Assembly (NCBI RefSeq): GCF_004364645.1
Contig: NZ_SOAW01000001.1
Location: 1,054,001-1,118,000, forward strand
Length of the DNA stretch: 64,000 bases
DNA from: Naumannella halotolerans
GTDB lineage: Bacteria; Actinomycetota; Actinomycetes; Propionibacteriales; Propionibacteriaceae
Direction: 5' to 3'
The position numbers and the translations under genes were made by a program. Below are positions 8,586 to 16,936 of the stretch, one piece after another (the first letter of the stretch is position 1; the number at the start of each line of letters is the position of its first letter). The notes beneath the pieces were generated by a model. The model was given only the letters and a program-made list of their open reading frames with translations, ran no database searches and was not told the origin of the DNA.

Positions 8586-8969
8586 ATGGCCGATCGTTCA
8601 TTGCGTGGTACGGGCCTGGGCAGCAAGAGCTTCGAGGACGAGGGTGGCGTCGAGTTCGCCGCTCGCCAGGAGCTCGGCTTCGACTGCCCGCGCGGCCACC
8701 ACTTCACCAAGACCTTCGCTGTGGAGGCCGAACTGCCCACCGAGTGGGAGTGCCCCCGCTGCGGTGCCGAGAGCCTCCGATCCGACGGCGTCCGGGGTGA
8801 GGCGAAGGAGACCAAGCCGGTACGTACCCACTGGGACATGCTGCTGGAACGCCGTTCGATCGCCGAGCTGGAGGAACTCCTCAGCGAGCGGTTGACCCTG
8901 CTCCGGGCCGGCGAACTGCGTCCGATGGAGATCCACAAGCCGCAGACCACCCGTCGCCGCAGCGCCTGA
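8586..8969 (+). CDS. rbpA: RNA polymerase-binding protein RbpA
   Basis: This 127-residue protein is the actinobacterial RNA polymerase accessory factor that helps the housekeeping sigma factor and affects rifampicin tolerance. The zinc-site residues Cys34, His38, Cys56 and Cys59 sit at the positions described for Streptomyces RbpA (DCPRGHH and WECPRCG). The C-terminal half (RTHWDMLLERRSIAELEELL) is the sigma-interacting domain. Two ATG codons are adjacent; the second, at 8586, is 5 nt from the GAGGAG ribosome site and gives the usual MADR start. It is monocistronic, driven by a SigR-type promoter and followed by a hairpin. Confidence 0.95.
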   Translation: MADRSLRGTGLGSKSFEDEGGVEFAARQELGFDCPRGHHFTKTFAVEAELPTEWECPRCGAESLRSDGVRGEAKETKPVRTHWDMLLERRSIAELEELLSERLTLLRAGELRPMEIHKPQTTRRRSA

Positions 8970-9024
8970 GCGCGTAGCGCGAAGGCCCCGACGTGACCGG
9001 GGCAGCGGCTCGGACAGCGACGAG

Positions 9025-9060
9025 AACAGGGACCGAGCCCGATGGGGCACGGTCCCTGTT
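9025..9060 (+). terminator. Hairpin terminator after rbpA
   Basis: An 11-bp perfect stem (AACAGGGACCG at 9025-9035, CGGTCCCTGTT at 9050-9060) with a 14-nt loop lies 55 bp after the rbpA stop. It lacks a U-tract, as many actinobacterial terminators do. Confidence 0.65.
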
Positions 9061-9099
9061 GCATGTCCGGGGTTGCATGTCCGGGGTTGCATGTTCGGG
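9058..9099. repeat. Three tandem copies of a 14-bp unit
   Basis: The unit GTTGCATGTCCGGG occurs at 9058-9071 and 9072-9085, and with one change (C to T) at 9086-9099. The first copy overlaps the right arm of the rbpA terminator hairpin. The function is unknown; a short tandem duplication of the terminator flank is the simplest reading. Confidence 0.85.
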
Positions 9100-9193
9100 C
9101 CCGGTTCGCTGATGATCACCGGCAGCTGGTCCTCGGTGACCTGTCTTCACCTCCGAGCCCGGTAGTCGCGATCGGACGGCGCTCAGGGGATCG

Positions 9194-9736
9194 CTAGGGC
9201 TCGAGCCGACGGTGCTCGGGATCGACGACATCACCGGAGACCACGTCACCCTCGACCACCTCGCCGTCGATCACCGTGCCGCCCATCCGACCGCGCTGGG
9301 TCTGGAACTGATCGGTCAGGCCACCGAACCGACGCCGCAGACAGCGCGACAGCAGGCGCCTCGGCAGAGGCCGGGTGAACGGCAGCAGCAGGATCAGGGC
9401 GATCACGTCGGTGATCAGACCGGGGACGATCAGGGCGATCCCGCCCAGCATCACCAGGCCGCTGTCGAGCAGTTCGGTGGTTGGGGTACGACCGGCGGCC
9501 GAGGCCTCGGCCAGACGCTCCCAGGTCTTGCCGCCCTCCCGCCGGGTCAGCCAGCTGCCGAGCAGGGCACCCACGATCAGCACCAGCAGGGTCCACCAGC
9601 CGATCCAGCGCACCACCTGGACCAGGACCAGGATCTCCAACAAGGGCAGCAGCAGGAACAGGGCCAGGACCAACCGGCCCTTGAAGCCGAGGCCCTGCCC
9701 GGCCGGTCGTCGGGGCATCGTCCCGTCACTGCTCAT
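9194..9736 (-). CDS. fxsA: FxsA family membrane protein
   Basis: This 180-residue protein matches the FxsA family, inner-membrane proteins first found as suppressors of phage F exclusion of T7 in E. coli. It has an N-terminal hydrophobic segment (LVLALFLLLPLLEILVLVQV), a second one (WWTLLVLIVGALLGSWL) and a third pair (GGIALIVPGLITDVIALILL), then a basic and acidic cytoplasmic tail. The cellular role is not known. A CAGACT box lies 6 nt before the ATG, so the mRNA may be leaderless. It is downstream of the mannosyltransferase on the same strand. Confidence 0.85.
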   Translation of the reverse strand: MSSDGTMPRRPAGQGLGFKGRLVLALFLLLPLLEILVLVQVVRWIGWWTLLVLIVGALLGSWLTRREGGKTWERLAEASAAGRTPTTELLDSGLVMLGGIALIVPGLITDVIALILLLPFTRPLPRRLLSRCLRRRFGGLTDQFQTQRGRMGGTVIDGEVVEGDVVSGDVVDPEHRRLEP

Positions 9737-9776
9737 GGGTCAAGTCTGCCCGATCGGGCCAACTCGGTGAGGCGGT

Positions 9777-10655
9777 TCAGCGACCGCCGGAGCGGGAGGA
9801 GACCGATGCCCGCCGAGTACGTCCGGCCAGCCGGCGGCCAAGCTGTCGCAGCTGCCCGAGCCGGTGGTTGATCCCCCACCAGGCCGTCCGCAGCATGGCC
9901 TCGACGACGATGTCCTTGCTCATCTTCGAGGCACCGTGTTCGCGCTCGACGAAGGTGATCGGGACCTCCACCACCCGGAACCCGCTGCGCAGAGTCCGCC
10001 AGGTGAGGTCGACCTGGAAGCAGTAACCGGCCGAGGCGACATCATCGAGCTGGATCGCCCGCAGGGTGTCGGCGCGGAACGCGTTGTAACCACCGGTGGC
10101 GTCCTTGACATCGATGCCGAGCCACAGGCGTACCCAGATGCTCGCGCCGCGGGAGAGGATCTCCCGCGAGGCCGGCCAGTTCACCAGTTCGCCACCCGGC
10201 ACCCAGCGCGAGCCCTTCACCATGTCGGCGTGGTCCAGCGCGTTCAGCAGCCGCGGCAGTTGCTCGGGCTGGTGGGAGCCGTCGGCATCGCACTGGACGA
10301 TCACGCCGTACCCGCGCTGCAGCGCCCAGTCGAAACCGGCCAGGTAGGCAGCGCCGAGCCCTTCCTTGCCGGCCCGGTGCAGGACGTGCACCTGCGGATC
10401 CGCGGCGGCCAGTTCGTCGGCCAGCCGGCCGGTGCCGTCGGGTGAGTTGTCGTCGGCGATCAGCACGTGCGCCGCCGGTACCGCCGAGCGCAGCCGAGCG
10501 ACCAGGGAGGCAATGTTCTCCGCCTCGTTGTAGGTCGGGACGACCACCAAGGGCGTGGCGGTGCCCGGTTCGGATGCCGTGGGGTGTTCTGCGGACAAGG
10601 GTGAGGATCCTCGCTGGTTGGTCGTGCGTACTGCGGCGATGCTACTTGCTGGCAC
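9777..10655 (-). CDS. Polyprenol monophosphomannose synthase (GT2 family)
   Basis: The 292-residue protein is a family 2 glycosyltransferase. The nucleotide-binding start VVVPTYNEAENI is at about residue 37 and the metal-binding DxD motif is in VQCDADGSHQ. It resembles dolichol/polyprenol-phosphate mannose synthases (Ppm/DPM1). It would transfer mannose from GDP-mannose to a polyprenyl phosphate for lipoglycan synthesis and protein O-mannosylation. Its start overlaps the end of lnt by 14 bp. In Mycobacterium tuberculosis the same two activities are fused in Ppm1; here they are separate but coupled genes. The first 35 residues are low complexity and the start could lie further in. Confidence 0.88.
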   Translation of the reverse strand: MPASSIAAVRTTNQRGSSPLSAEHPTASEPGTATPLVVVPTYNEAENIASLVARLRSAVPAAHVLIADDNSPDGTGRLADELAAADPQVHVLHRAGKEGLGAAYLAGFDWALQRGYGVIVQCDADGSHQPEQLPRLLNALDHADMVKGSRWVPGGELVNWPASREILSRGASIWVRLWLGIDVKDATGGYNAFRADTLRAIQLDDVASAGYCFQVDLTWRTLRSGFRVVEVPITFVEREHGASKMSKDIVVEAMLRTAWWGINHRLGQLRQLGRRLAGRTRRASVSSRSGGR

Positions 10656-12210
10656 GCCTGCGGCTCAGCAGCGCCATGCCGACCCCGAGCAGTCCGAGTC
10701 CGGCCAGAGCCCAGCTGAGCTGGCTGCCGATCACCATGGCCGGGGTCCTGGCCGTCCGCAGCGGCATTTCCACCACCGTCGAGTCCGAGGTACCGGCCTT
10801 GGTGGACCAGACGATGGTGCCGTTGCGGTCGACGAATCCGGACAGCGCGTTGGTGGTGGCGATCGCCACCTCCCGGCGGGTCTCCATCGCCCGGGCCCGG
10901 GTGATGGCGAACTGCTGGTCGAGCTGTCCGGTGCCGAGATAGGTGGCGTTGTTGGACTGCACCACGAACAGCTGGCTGCTGTCGGTGGCGGCGGCGACGG
11001 TGTCGTCATAGGCCAGTTCGAAACAGATCACGTTGCCGATCCGTACCTGCCGCCCGTCGTTCAAGGTGACGTCCAGCACCCCCGGTCCGGTGCCGGGTAC
11101 GCCTTGGGAGCCGACCAGTTCGAGCATCGGGATCAGCGGCAGAAGCTGGTCGCGGAAGGGGATGTACTCACCGAACGGCACCAGGTTCTGCTTGTCGGTA
11201 CGGGCCTCGATGCTGCCGTCGGGGGTCCACCACAGGGCACTGGTCTGCCGCTCGTCCTCCCCCGGTCCCTGCATCACCGCACCGACCAGGATCGGTACGG
11301 CGGCCACGGCGACGGCATTCTGCACCGTCAGCCTGGTCTGCGGATCACGGGTGGGATCGATGTCGGTGGAGTTCTCCGGCCAGAGCAGGAAGTCGGGCCT
11401 GGCCAGTCCCTGACCGCTGTTCACCTTCGCCATCAGACCGACGGTCTCGCTGAGGTGGTTGTTGGTCACCGCCCTGGCCCGGCCGATGGCATAGAGGCCG
11501 ACGCCGTCGACATTGCCCTGCACGATGCCGACCTGCACCGAACCTGCCGTACCGGCTTCGGGTTCGGGTTGCCAGGCCCGGGCCGCCAGACCGATCACGA
11601 TGGCCAGGGTGGTCAATCCCACCCCGGTCGCCACGATCCGCCGCCGATCACCCCGCGGCCAGGCCAGGACCGCCGCCGCCAGCCCCTGGGCTGCCAGTGC
11701 GGTGAGGAAGCTGAGCCCGCTGACGCCGACGAAGGCCAGGGTGCCGGCGAGCGGGGTGTCGACCATGGCGTAGCCCAACCGGCTCCAGCCGAAACCGTCG
11801 AAGGGGATCCGGGAGTAGGCGAACTCGCAGGTGGTCCACACCGCAGCCGACCACAACGGCCACCAGCGAAGCCGACTGGCCAGGGCCAGGCCGATACCGA
11901 GCAGCCCGAAGAACAGCGACTCGAAGGCGACCAGCGCGATCGCCACCGGGACCGCGATCACCTGCACCCAGCCGATGCTGACGGTCAACATGCCGAGGCC
12001 GAAGACATAACCGATGGCGAAACCCTGGCGCGGTCGCCTGCCGCGACACAGCAGGCTCAAGGCGGCGACCCCGAGCAGCAGCAGCGGCCACAGGGCGAAC
12101 GGTTCGAAACCGAACCCGACCGCCAGCCCGGCGAGCAGGGCGACACCGACGCGCCGCCAGTTGGTCGCCGGACGTGAGGTCGTGGTTTCGGCAGGTGGGC
12201 TGAGCAGCAC
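10642..12210 (-). CDS. lnt: Apolipoprotein N-acyltransferase Lnt
   Basis: This 522-residue protein has an N-terminal block of membrane segments and a C-terminal nitrilase domain. The catalytic triad can be read as Glu in LLWPENS, Lys in TDKQNLVPFGEY and Cys in ICFELAYDD. It N-acylates the terminal cysteine of lipoproteins in the cytoplasmic membrane. I prefer the GTG at 12210 because a TACTCT box ends 6 nt before it, which suggests a leaderless mRNA; a TTG at 12228 would add six codons. The mannosyltransferase gene is translationally coupled downstream, an arrangement typical of actinobacteria. Confidence 0.92.
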   Translation of the reverse strand: MLLSPPAETTTSRPATNWRRVGVALLAGLAVGFGFEPFALWPLLLLGVAALSLLCRGRRPRQGFAIGYVFGLGMLTVSIGWVQVIAVPVAIALVAFESLFFGLLGIGLALASRLRWWPLWSAAVWTTCEFAYSRIPFDGFGWSRLGYAMVDTPLAGTLAFVGVSGLSFLTALAAQGLAAAVLAWPRGDRRRIVATGVGLTTLAIVIGLAARAWQPEPEAGTAGSVQVGIVQGNVDGVGLYAIGRARAVTNNHLSETVGLMAKVNSGQGLARPDFLLWPENSTDIDPTRDPQTRLTVQNAVAVAAVPILVGAVMQGPGEDERQTSALWWTPDGSIEARTDKQNLVPFGEYIPFRDQLLPLIPMLELVGSQGVPGTGPGVLDVTLNDGRQVRIGNVICFELAYDDTVAAATDSSQLFVVQSNNATYLGTGQLDQQFAITRARAMETRREVAIATTNALSGFVDRNGTIVWSTKAGTSDSTVVEMPLRTARTPAMVIGSQLSWALAGLGLLGVGMALLSRRRASK

Positions 12211-12256
12211 GGGCCAAGAGTAGGTCAACCGACGGGTTCACCTCACCGCGACGGGC

Positions 12257-12694
12257 TCAGAGCACCACCCGGTCCTCGAACGGCACCGACAGCACCAAGG
12301 TGGTCAGGGTCGCCACCGCCAGTTCGGTCCGGATCCGGGCCAGCAGACCTTCCAGGGCCAGCGGGTGCTCGACCTGCACCTTCAACAGATAGCTCGAGTC
12401 GCCGGCGACGGAGTAGCAGGAGACGATCTCCGGTATCGGAGACATCCGTTCGGGCAGATCGTCGTGCAGGCTGGGATTCAGTGGCCGGATCGCGATGAAC
12501 GCGGTGAGGGTACGGTCCAGTGCGGCCGGGTCGATCCGGGCGTGATAGCCGGTGATCACCCCGCGTTGCTCCAGCCGGCGGACCCGCTGCTGGGCCGCAG
12601 AGGTCGACAGTCCGGTGTGCTTGCCGATGTCGGTGTAGGACATCCGGCCGTCGGCGGCCAACAGCGCAAGGATCTTCCGGTCGGTTTCCTCCAT
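12257..12694 (-). CDS. Lrp/AsnC family transcriptional regulator
   Basis: The 145-residue protein has an N-terminal helix-turn-helix (ETDRKILALLAADGRMSYTD through LSTSAAQQRVRRLEQRGVI) and a C-terminal RAM/AsnC effector domain with SVAGDSSYLLKVQV. Such regulators bind amino acids and often control their own gene or an adjacent transporter. It lies upstream of lnt on the same strand with a gap of 46 bp, and diverges from the exonuclease gene. No operator is obvious and no target is evident. Confidence 0.9.
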   Translation of the reverse strand: MEETDRKILALLAADGRMSYTDIGKHTGLSTSAAQQRVRRLEQRGVITGYHARIDPAALDRTLTAFIAIRPLNPSLHDDLPERMSPIPEIVSCYSVAGDSSYLLKVQVEHPLALEGLLARIRTELAVATLTTLVLSVPFEDRVVL

Positions 12695-12761
12695 CCGGCC
12701 ATCTTTGCAGCAATCACCACCACGGGTCGCGCAGATCCGATCCGTGGTTCAATCGGCCTCG

Positions 12762-13718
12762 ATGAACTCGCTGATGCTGGTCGACACCGCCTCGCTGTAC
12801 TTCCGGGCCTTCTACGGCCTGCCCTCCACCTTGCGCTCACCCGAGGGCGAACCGGTCAACGCCGTCCGTGGCCTGCTCGACTTCCTGGCCCGGTTGATCA
12901 CCGATCAGCGCCCGAGCAGTCTGGTCTGCTGCTGGGACAACGACTGGCGGCCCGGCTGGCGGGTCGACCTGCTCCCCAGCTACAAGACCCATCGGGTGGC
13001 CGAGGATGCCTCCGCGGTGGCCGACATCATCGGTGCCGGCGGCACCGGTGCGGAGTCGGGTCAGGCCGAGGAAGCACCGGACGAACTCGGTCCGCAGGTG
13101 CCGGTGATCGCCGAGGTGCTGCAGTCCCTGCAGATCCCGATTCAGGGGGTGGACGGGTATGAGGCCGATGACGTGATCGGCAGTCTGGCCAGCCAGGCGG
13201 ACCGGCCGGTCGACGTGGTCACCGGGGACCGGGACCTGTTCCAGCTGGTCGATGATGCCGAGGGCATCCGGGTGATCTACACCGCCCGGGGAATGAGTCG
13301 ACTCGCCATGGTCGACGAGGCTTGGATCCGCGACAAGTACGGCATCAGCGCCTCCCAGTACGCCGATTTCGCCAGCCTGCGCGGTGACCCCTCCGACGGC
13401 ATCCCCGGGGTGAGCGGGATCGGGGAGAAGACCGCGGCGAGTCTGCTCAGCACCTACGGCGACCTGAACGGCATCCTGGCCGCCGCCTCCGATCCGGACA
13501 GTGCATTGACCACCGCCACCCGGCGCAAGTTCGCCGCGGCGATCGACTATCTCGGCGTCGCCGGGGAGGTGGTACGGGTGGCCCGCGACCTGCAGCTGCC
13601 GGCACCTCCGCCGCTGCCCGGCCCTCCGGGGGCGGCCTTCGACGCCCTGGCCGAACGCTGGGGCCTGGGCAGTTCAGCCGATCGGATCCGTACCGCGCTG
13701 GGCGCCACGGCTGACTGA
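12762..13718 (+). CDS. 5'-3' exonuclease (PolI N-domain-like flap nuclease)
   Basis: The 318-residue protein is a stand-alone FEN/PolI 5'-nuclease without a polymerase domain. Metal-binding acidic residues are seen in LMLVDTASLYFRAFYG, GYEADDVIGSLA and VTGDRDLFQL, and the helix-hairpin-helix DNA-binding region in GDPSDGIPGVSGIGEKTAA. It probably processes flaps or RNA primers. An insertion rich in Gly, Ala and Glu near residues 85-110 is a linker-like stretch. The ATG at 12762 matches family N-termini. Confidence 0.9.
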   Translation: MNSLMLVDTASLYFRAFYGLPSTLRSPEGEPVNAVRGLLDFLARLITDQRPSSLVCCWDNDWRPGWRVDLLPSYKTHRVAEDASAVADIIGAGGTGAESGQAEEAPDELGPQVPVIAEVLQSLQIPIQGVDGYEADDVIGSLASQADRPVDVVTGDRDLFQLVDDAEGIRVIYTARGMSRLAMVDEAWIRDKYGISASQYADFASLRGDPSDGIPGVSGIGEKTAASLLSTYGDLNGILAAASDPDSALTTATRRKFAAAIDYLGVAGEVVRVARDLQLPAPPPLPGPPGAAFDALAERWGLGSSADRIRTALGATAD

Positions 13719-13742
13719 ACCGGCGAGCCGCCCGCAAATTCA

Positions 13743-13771
13743 CTGACAATTGGCGCTGCGCTCATTACCCT
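13743..13771 (+). promoter_or_regulatory. Promoter of the HNH leader transcript
   Basis: CTGACA at 13743-13748 and TACCCT at 13766-13771 are spaced by 17 bp. Transcription would start near 13778, about 310 nt before the HNH gene. Confidence 0.5.
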
Positions 13772-13777
13772 GTTCCT

Positions 13778-14011
13778 GTCCGGCCACCGAGGTCGGACAT
13801 GTTGACCACGTCCGCCATCGGCGGCGCGCAGGCGGAAGGGGGTGCACCCATGGACCGACGGATCGGGAACGGCGGACCGAGGAATCTCGGACATGCCGAG
13901 GAACTGACCCCGCGTGGAATGCGTGTGCGGATACCTGTCCGCCCCAGGAGGACCCCGATCGGTGTCCTTTCTGCCGATCTGCCGCCCGCGCCTCGTGCCG
14001 GGCGGTTTTTT
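13778..14011 (+). ncRNA. Candidate structured leader RNA or sRNA upstream of the HNH gene
   Basis: The 370-bp gap before the HNH gene has a promoter and ends its first part in a strong intrinsic terminator, predicting a transcript of about 230 nt. Within it CCGAGG-AAT-CTCGG can form a small hairpin. GATCGG and CCGATC, 11 nt apart just before the terminator, can form another that could compete with it. A possible start codon (ATGGACCGACGG, at 13850) opens a 79-codon frame across the terminator, so a leader peptide is also possible. I could not match it to a known riboswitch or to 6C RNA, since there are no C6 loops. Confidence 0.45.
13982..14011 (+). terminator. Intrinsic terminator inside the HNH leader
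   Basis: CCGCCCG (13982-13988) pairs with CGGGCGG (13999-14005) across a 10-nt loop and is followed directly by six T. It lies 77 bp before the HNH start codon, so it either ends a separate small RNA or acts as an attenuator. Confidence 0.8.
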
Positions 14012-14088
14012 GTTGCCCGGGTGGATGTTGCCCGGATGCACGCCGGCCGCTGCCGGCATCCCCGACCGCGTTGGAGGAGGTCTCGGTG

Positions 14089-14529
14089 ATGAGTGGTGTG
14101 CTGGTTCTGAACGCCGACAACACCGCATTGCACACGGTGTCGGTGAAGCATGCGATCGGGATGCTGGTCCGCGAGGTCGCGATCGTCGAACAGGCCCGCG
14201 AGGGGGCGGTGATCGGACCGTACCCGTGGCCGCTGGTGCTACGGCTGGTCCGGTACGTGAAGACGGCCTTCCTCTATTCCCGGGCCCCGGGGTGGACCAA
14301 GCGTGGGGTGTTGCGCCGGGACCGGCACCGCTGTGCCTACTGCGGTGCCCACGCCTCGACCGTCGACCACCTGCAACCGGTCTCGCGCGGCGGCCAGAAC
14401 ACCTGGTTGAACACCGTGGCGGCCTGCGGTCCATGCAATGCCCGGAAGGCGAACCGGACACCGCGGGAGGCCGGGATGAGCCTGGCCTGGAAGGCGACCG
14501 TACCGACCCGGGCTTCGCTGGTCCGCTGA
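14089..14529 (+). CDS. HNH endonuclease family protein
   Basis: The 146-residue protein has a compact HNH domain: Cys-x2-Cys (HRCAYCGAHA), the His of VDHLQPVSRGG, Asn in NTWLNTVAACGPCN and the second Cys-x2-Cys with ARK. The N-terminal part (MSGVLVLNADNTALHTVSVK) is a common start in stand-alone actinobacterial HNH proteins of unknown role. The ATG at 14089 is 8 nt after GGAGGAGG, which settles the start. It sits alone between the exonuclease gene and the convergent metW, behind a terminated leader. Confidence 0.88.
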   Translation: MSGVLVLNADNTALHTVSVKHAIGMLVREVAIVEQAREGAVIGPYPWPLVLRLVRYVKTAFLYSRAPGWTKRGVLRRDRHRCAYCGAHASTVDHLQPVSRGGQNTWLNTVAACGPCNARKANRTPREAGMSLAWKATVPTRASLVR

Positions 14530-14541
14530 TCCCGACGGGGG

Positions 14542-15144
14542 TCAGCGGGTCAGTTCGTAGACTGCCGAGCCGGCGCGCAGGTTGGCCACCTTGGTCGACC
14601 AGTCGCGTTGGCGTCCCTGTTCGTCGAGGATGATCCGGCGTTTGATCCGCAACCCGACATCGGCGAAGAAGTCCTCCAGGTCGACGATCGTCGCGTGGTG
14701 GATGTTGGGCGTGTTGTACCACGCGTAGGGCAGTTCCCGCGACATCGGCATCCGGCCGCGGAGCAGCCGCAGACGGTGCCGCCAGAGGCCGAAGTTCGGC
14801 ACCGAGACGATCATGGTCGGCGCGATCCGGCTCATCTGCCCCAGCACCTCGGCCGGTTGCCCGATCACCTGCAGGGTCTTGGACAGGATCACCACATCGT
14901 AGGAGTCGGTGCCGAAGTGACCGACATGATCATCCACGTCACGCTCCAGCACCGGTACGCCGGCCCAGATCGCCTGCAGCACCGCGTCCGGATCGATCTC
15001 CACACCGGTGATCCGGCAGCCGTGATGGTCCCGCAGGTGCACCAGCAGGTCACCCGGGCCGCAGCCGAGGTCGAGCACCCGGGAGTCGTTGGGGACCAGT
15101 TCGGCCAGCAGTTGCAGGTCCTGGCGCAGACCGATGTGGTTCAT
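14542..15144 (-). CDS. metW: Methionine biosynthesis protein MetW
   Basis: This 200-residue protein is a MetW-type methyltransferase-fold protein. It has the SAM-binding motif VLDLGCGPGDLL, then ITGVEIDPD, and the family motif LSKTLQVIGQPAEVL. MetW works with MetX in homoserine acetylation in many bacteria, by a mechanism not settled. Its ATG overlaps the metX TGA (ATGA), the usual metX-metW order. It converges on the HNH gene. Confidence 0.93.
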   Translation of the reverse strand: MNHIGLRQDLQLLAELVPNDSRVLDLGCGPGDLLVHLRDHHGCRITGVEIDPDAVLQAIWAGVPVLERDVDDHVGHFGTDSYDVVILSKTLQVIGQPAEVLGQMSRIAPTMIVSVPNFGLWRHRLRLLRGRMPMSRELPYAWYNTPNIHHATIVDLEDFFADVGLRIKRRIILDEQGRQRDWSTKVANLRAGSAVYELTR

Positions 15145-16256
15145 ACCCCTCCCCCGTCCTCTTCGGGCCCGTGATGGCTGAGGAAGGCCCGGACGGTGTC
15201 CTGGTAGCGGTCGACATCGAGCAGGAAGGAGTCATGTCCCCACGGTGAGGGGATCTCCCGGAAGGTGACCGAGGCACCGCTGTCGAGCAACTGGTCGACG
15301 ATCCGCAGTGAGTGCCCGGTGTCGAAGCGCCAGTCGGAGTCGAAGGAGATGACGCAGAAGTCCGTACCGACCTCGGCGGCCCGGGCGGCCACCCCTTCGG
15401 TGGCGAAGGGGTCGAAGTAGTCCATCACCCGGGACAGGTAGAGATAGGACAAGGCGTCGAAGCGATTCAGGAAGCTGGTCGCCTGGTGGGCCAGGTAGGA
15501 CTCGACGGCGAAGTCGATGCCGAAGCCACCGCCGGTGCGCCCCGGGCTCTGGAACCGGCGACCGAACTTCTCCGACATCGCCTCCTCCGACAGGTAGGTG
15601 ATGTGCGCCATCATCCGGGCGATGGACAGACCGGTCGAGGGTACGCTGCCGGTCTCCCCGTACCGTCCGCTGGCGAAGCCGGGATCGCGCAGGATCGCCT
15701 CCCGGGCGACCGCGGAGAAGGCGATGTTCTGTGCGGTCAGCCGGCTGGAGGCGGCGATGATCACCGCATGCCGCAGATCCTGGGGATGGTCCAGCGCCCA
15801 CTGCAGCACCTGCATCCCGCCGAGTGAACCACCGACGGCGGCGTGCAGTCTGCGTACCCCGAGATGGGCGGCCAGGGCCCGGTGGACGGTGACGAAATCG
15901 GCCATCTGCAGCAGCGGGAAGTCCAGCCCCCAGATCTCGCCACCGTCCTCGCGGGCACAGGACGGACCGGTGGTCCCCTGGCAACCGCCGAGCAGGTTCG
16001 GGCAGATCACGAAGTAGCGGTCGGTGTCGATCGGTTTGCCCGGCCCGACCATGGTCTCCCACCAGCCGGGCCGGCCATCGGTGCGGGGCCCGATGACCTG
16101 GGCATCACCGGTCAGGGCGTGACAGATGAAGACGGCGTTGTCACCGGTCTCGTTCAGTGTGCCGTGGGTGGTGTAGGCGACGTCAACGAGCTCCAGCTGC
16201 TGACCACTGGCCAGGGTCAACGGCTGGTCGGCATCGTAGAGGCGGACCGTCGGCAC
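15141..16256 (-). CDS. metXA: Homoserine O-acetyltransferase MetX
   Basis: The 371-residue alpha/beta-hydrolase has the nucleophile elbow GGSLGG with Ser144, the N-terminal CHALTGDA motif (HALTG), and the C-terminal aspartate (SFDSDWRF) and histidine (PWGHDSF) of the triad. It acetylates homoserine for methionine synthesis. The start is a GTG at 16256, and a TAGCGT box ends 6 nt upstream with no Shine-Dalgarno sequence, so the mRNA is probably leaderless. metW is translationally coupled. No SAM riboswitch is visible upstream. Confidence 0.94.
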   Translation of the reverse strand: MPTVRLYDADQPLTLASGQQLELVDVAYTTHGTLNETGDNAVFICHALTGDAQVIGPRTDGRPGWWETMVGPGKPIDTDRYFVICPNLLGGCQGTTGPSCAREDGGEIWGLDFPLLQMADFVTVHRALAAHLGVRRLHAAVGGSLGGMQVLQWALDHPQDLRHAVIIAASSRLTAQNIAFSAVAREAILRDPGFASGRYGETGSVPSTGLSIARMMAHITYLSEEAMSEKFGRRFQSPGRTGGGFGIDFAVESYLAHQATSFLNRFDALSYLYLSRVMDYFDPFATEGVAARAAEVGTDFCVISFDSDWRFDTGHSLRIVDQLLDSGASVTFREIPSPWGHDSFLLDVDRYQDTVRAFLSHHGPEEDGGGV

Positions 16257-16299
16257 TCCCGCACGCTATGGTGCGCCGCCCGGGTGAGGCGCGGTCGTC

Positions 16300-16887
16300 T
16301 CAGTGTGTGGAACCGGTGGCGCCGGTGCCGTGGCCTGCCAGGGGCAGCCGGGCGAGCACTTCGTGTCGGGCGCCGGTGCTGTGCAACCGGGAGCTGAACA
16401 GCAGCAGTTCGGAGATCTCGAAGACCGGGCCGGAGTAGGTCTGCAGGATGCCCAGCCATCGACCGACCTCGAACCGCTGACGAGCCCGGGCCAGGGTCAG
16501 GTGGGCGGTGAAGGCGGCACCGTCGGGATCGGCGCCGACTCGGCTGCCGGCATTGCGGGTACGGCGGCTCAGCGCCGACAGTTCCTCGGCTCCCGGATCG
16601 ACTGCCAGCCACAGCACCCTGGCCGCTTCGGGCCGGCCGAAGAAGCCGGCACCGCGCAGTCGGGCCTCGAAGGGCGCCGACCTGGCCACCGCGGCGGCCA
16701 GCTCCTCGATCAGCGGTTCGACCACGCGTTCGGCCACATCGCCGAAGAAGGCGGTCGTCAGATGCCACTGCTCCGGCGGGGACCAGCGCAACCGTTCATC
16801 GGCACCCATCCGGGGTTCGACGAAGGTGAGCAGATGCTGCTGCACCGGTTCGGACAACTGGGCGGCGACGAACAGACGTAGACCCAT
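16300..16887 (-). CDS. thpR: RNA 2',3'-cyclic phosphodiesterase (2H family)
   Basis: The 195-residue protein has both 2H phosphoesterase motifs, His42-Leu-Thr-Thr45 and His129-Leu-Thr-Leu132, about 85 residues apart as expected. It begins RLFVAAQLSEPV, like ThpR/LigT proteins, which open 2',3'-cyclic phosphates on RNA ends. A TAGACT box lies 7 nt before the ATG and suggests a leaderless mRNA. It is upstream of metX on the same strand but metX seems to have its own promoter. Confidence 0.9.
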   Translation of the reverse strand: MGLRLFVAAQLSEPVQQHLLTFVEPRMGADERLRWSPPEQWHLTTAFFGDVAERVVEPLIEELAAAVARSAPFEARLRGAGFFGRPEAARVLWLAVDPGAEELSALSRRTRNAGSRVGADPDGAAFTAHLTLARARQRFEVGRWLGILQTYSGPVFEISELLLFSSRLHSTGARHEVLARLPLAGHGTGATGSTH

Positions 16888-16936
16888 CCCGGTCAGTCTA
16901 GGCCGATCCGCCTGCCGCAGAACCTAGTCTGTCCCC

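Noticed and set aside
13778-14011. 6C RNA or a known riboswitch
   Set aside because: There are no C6 loops and no core motif of TPP, cobalamin, SAM or ydaO types.
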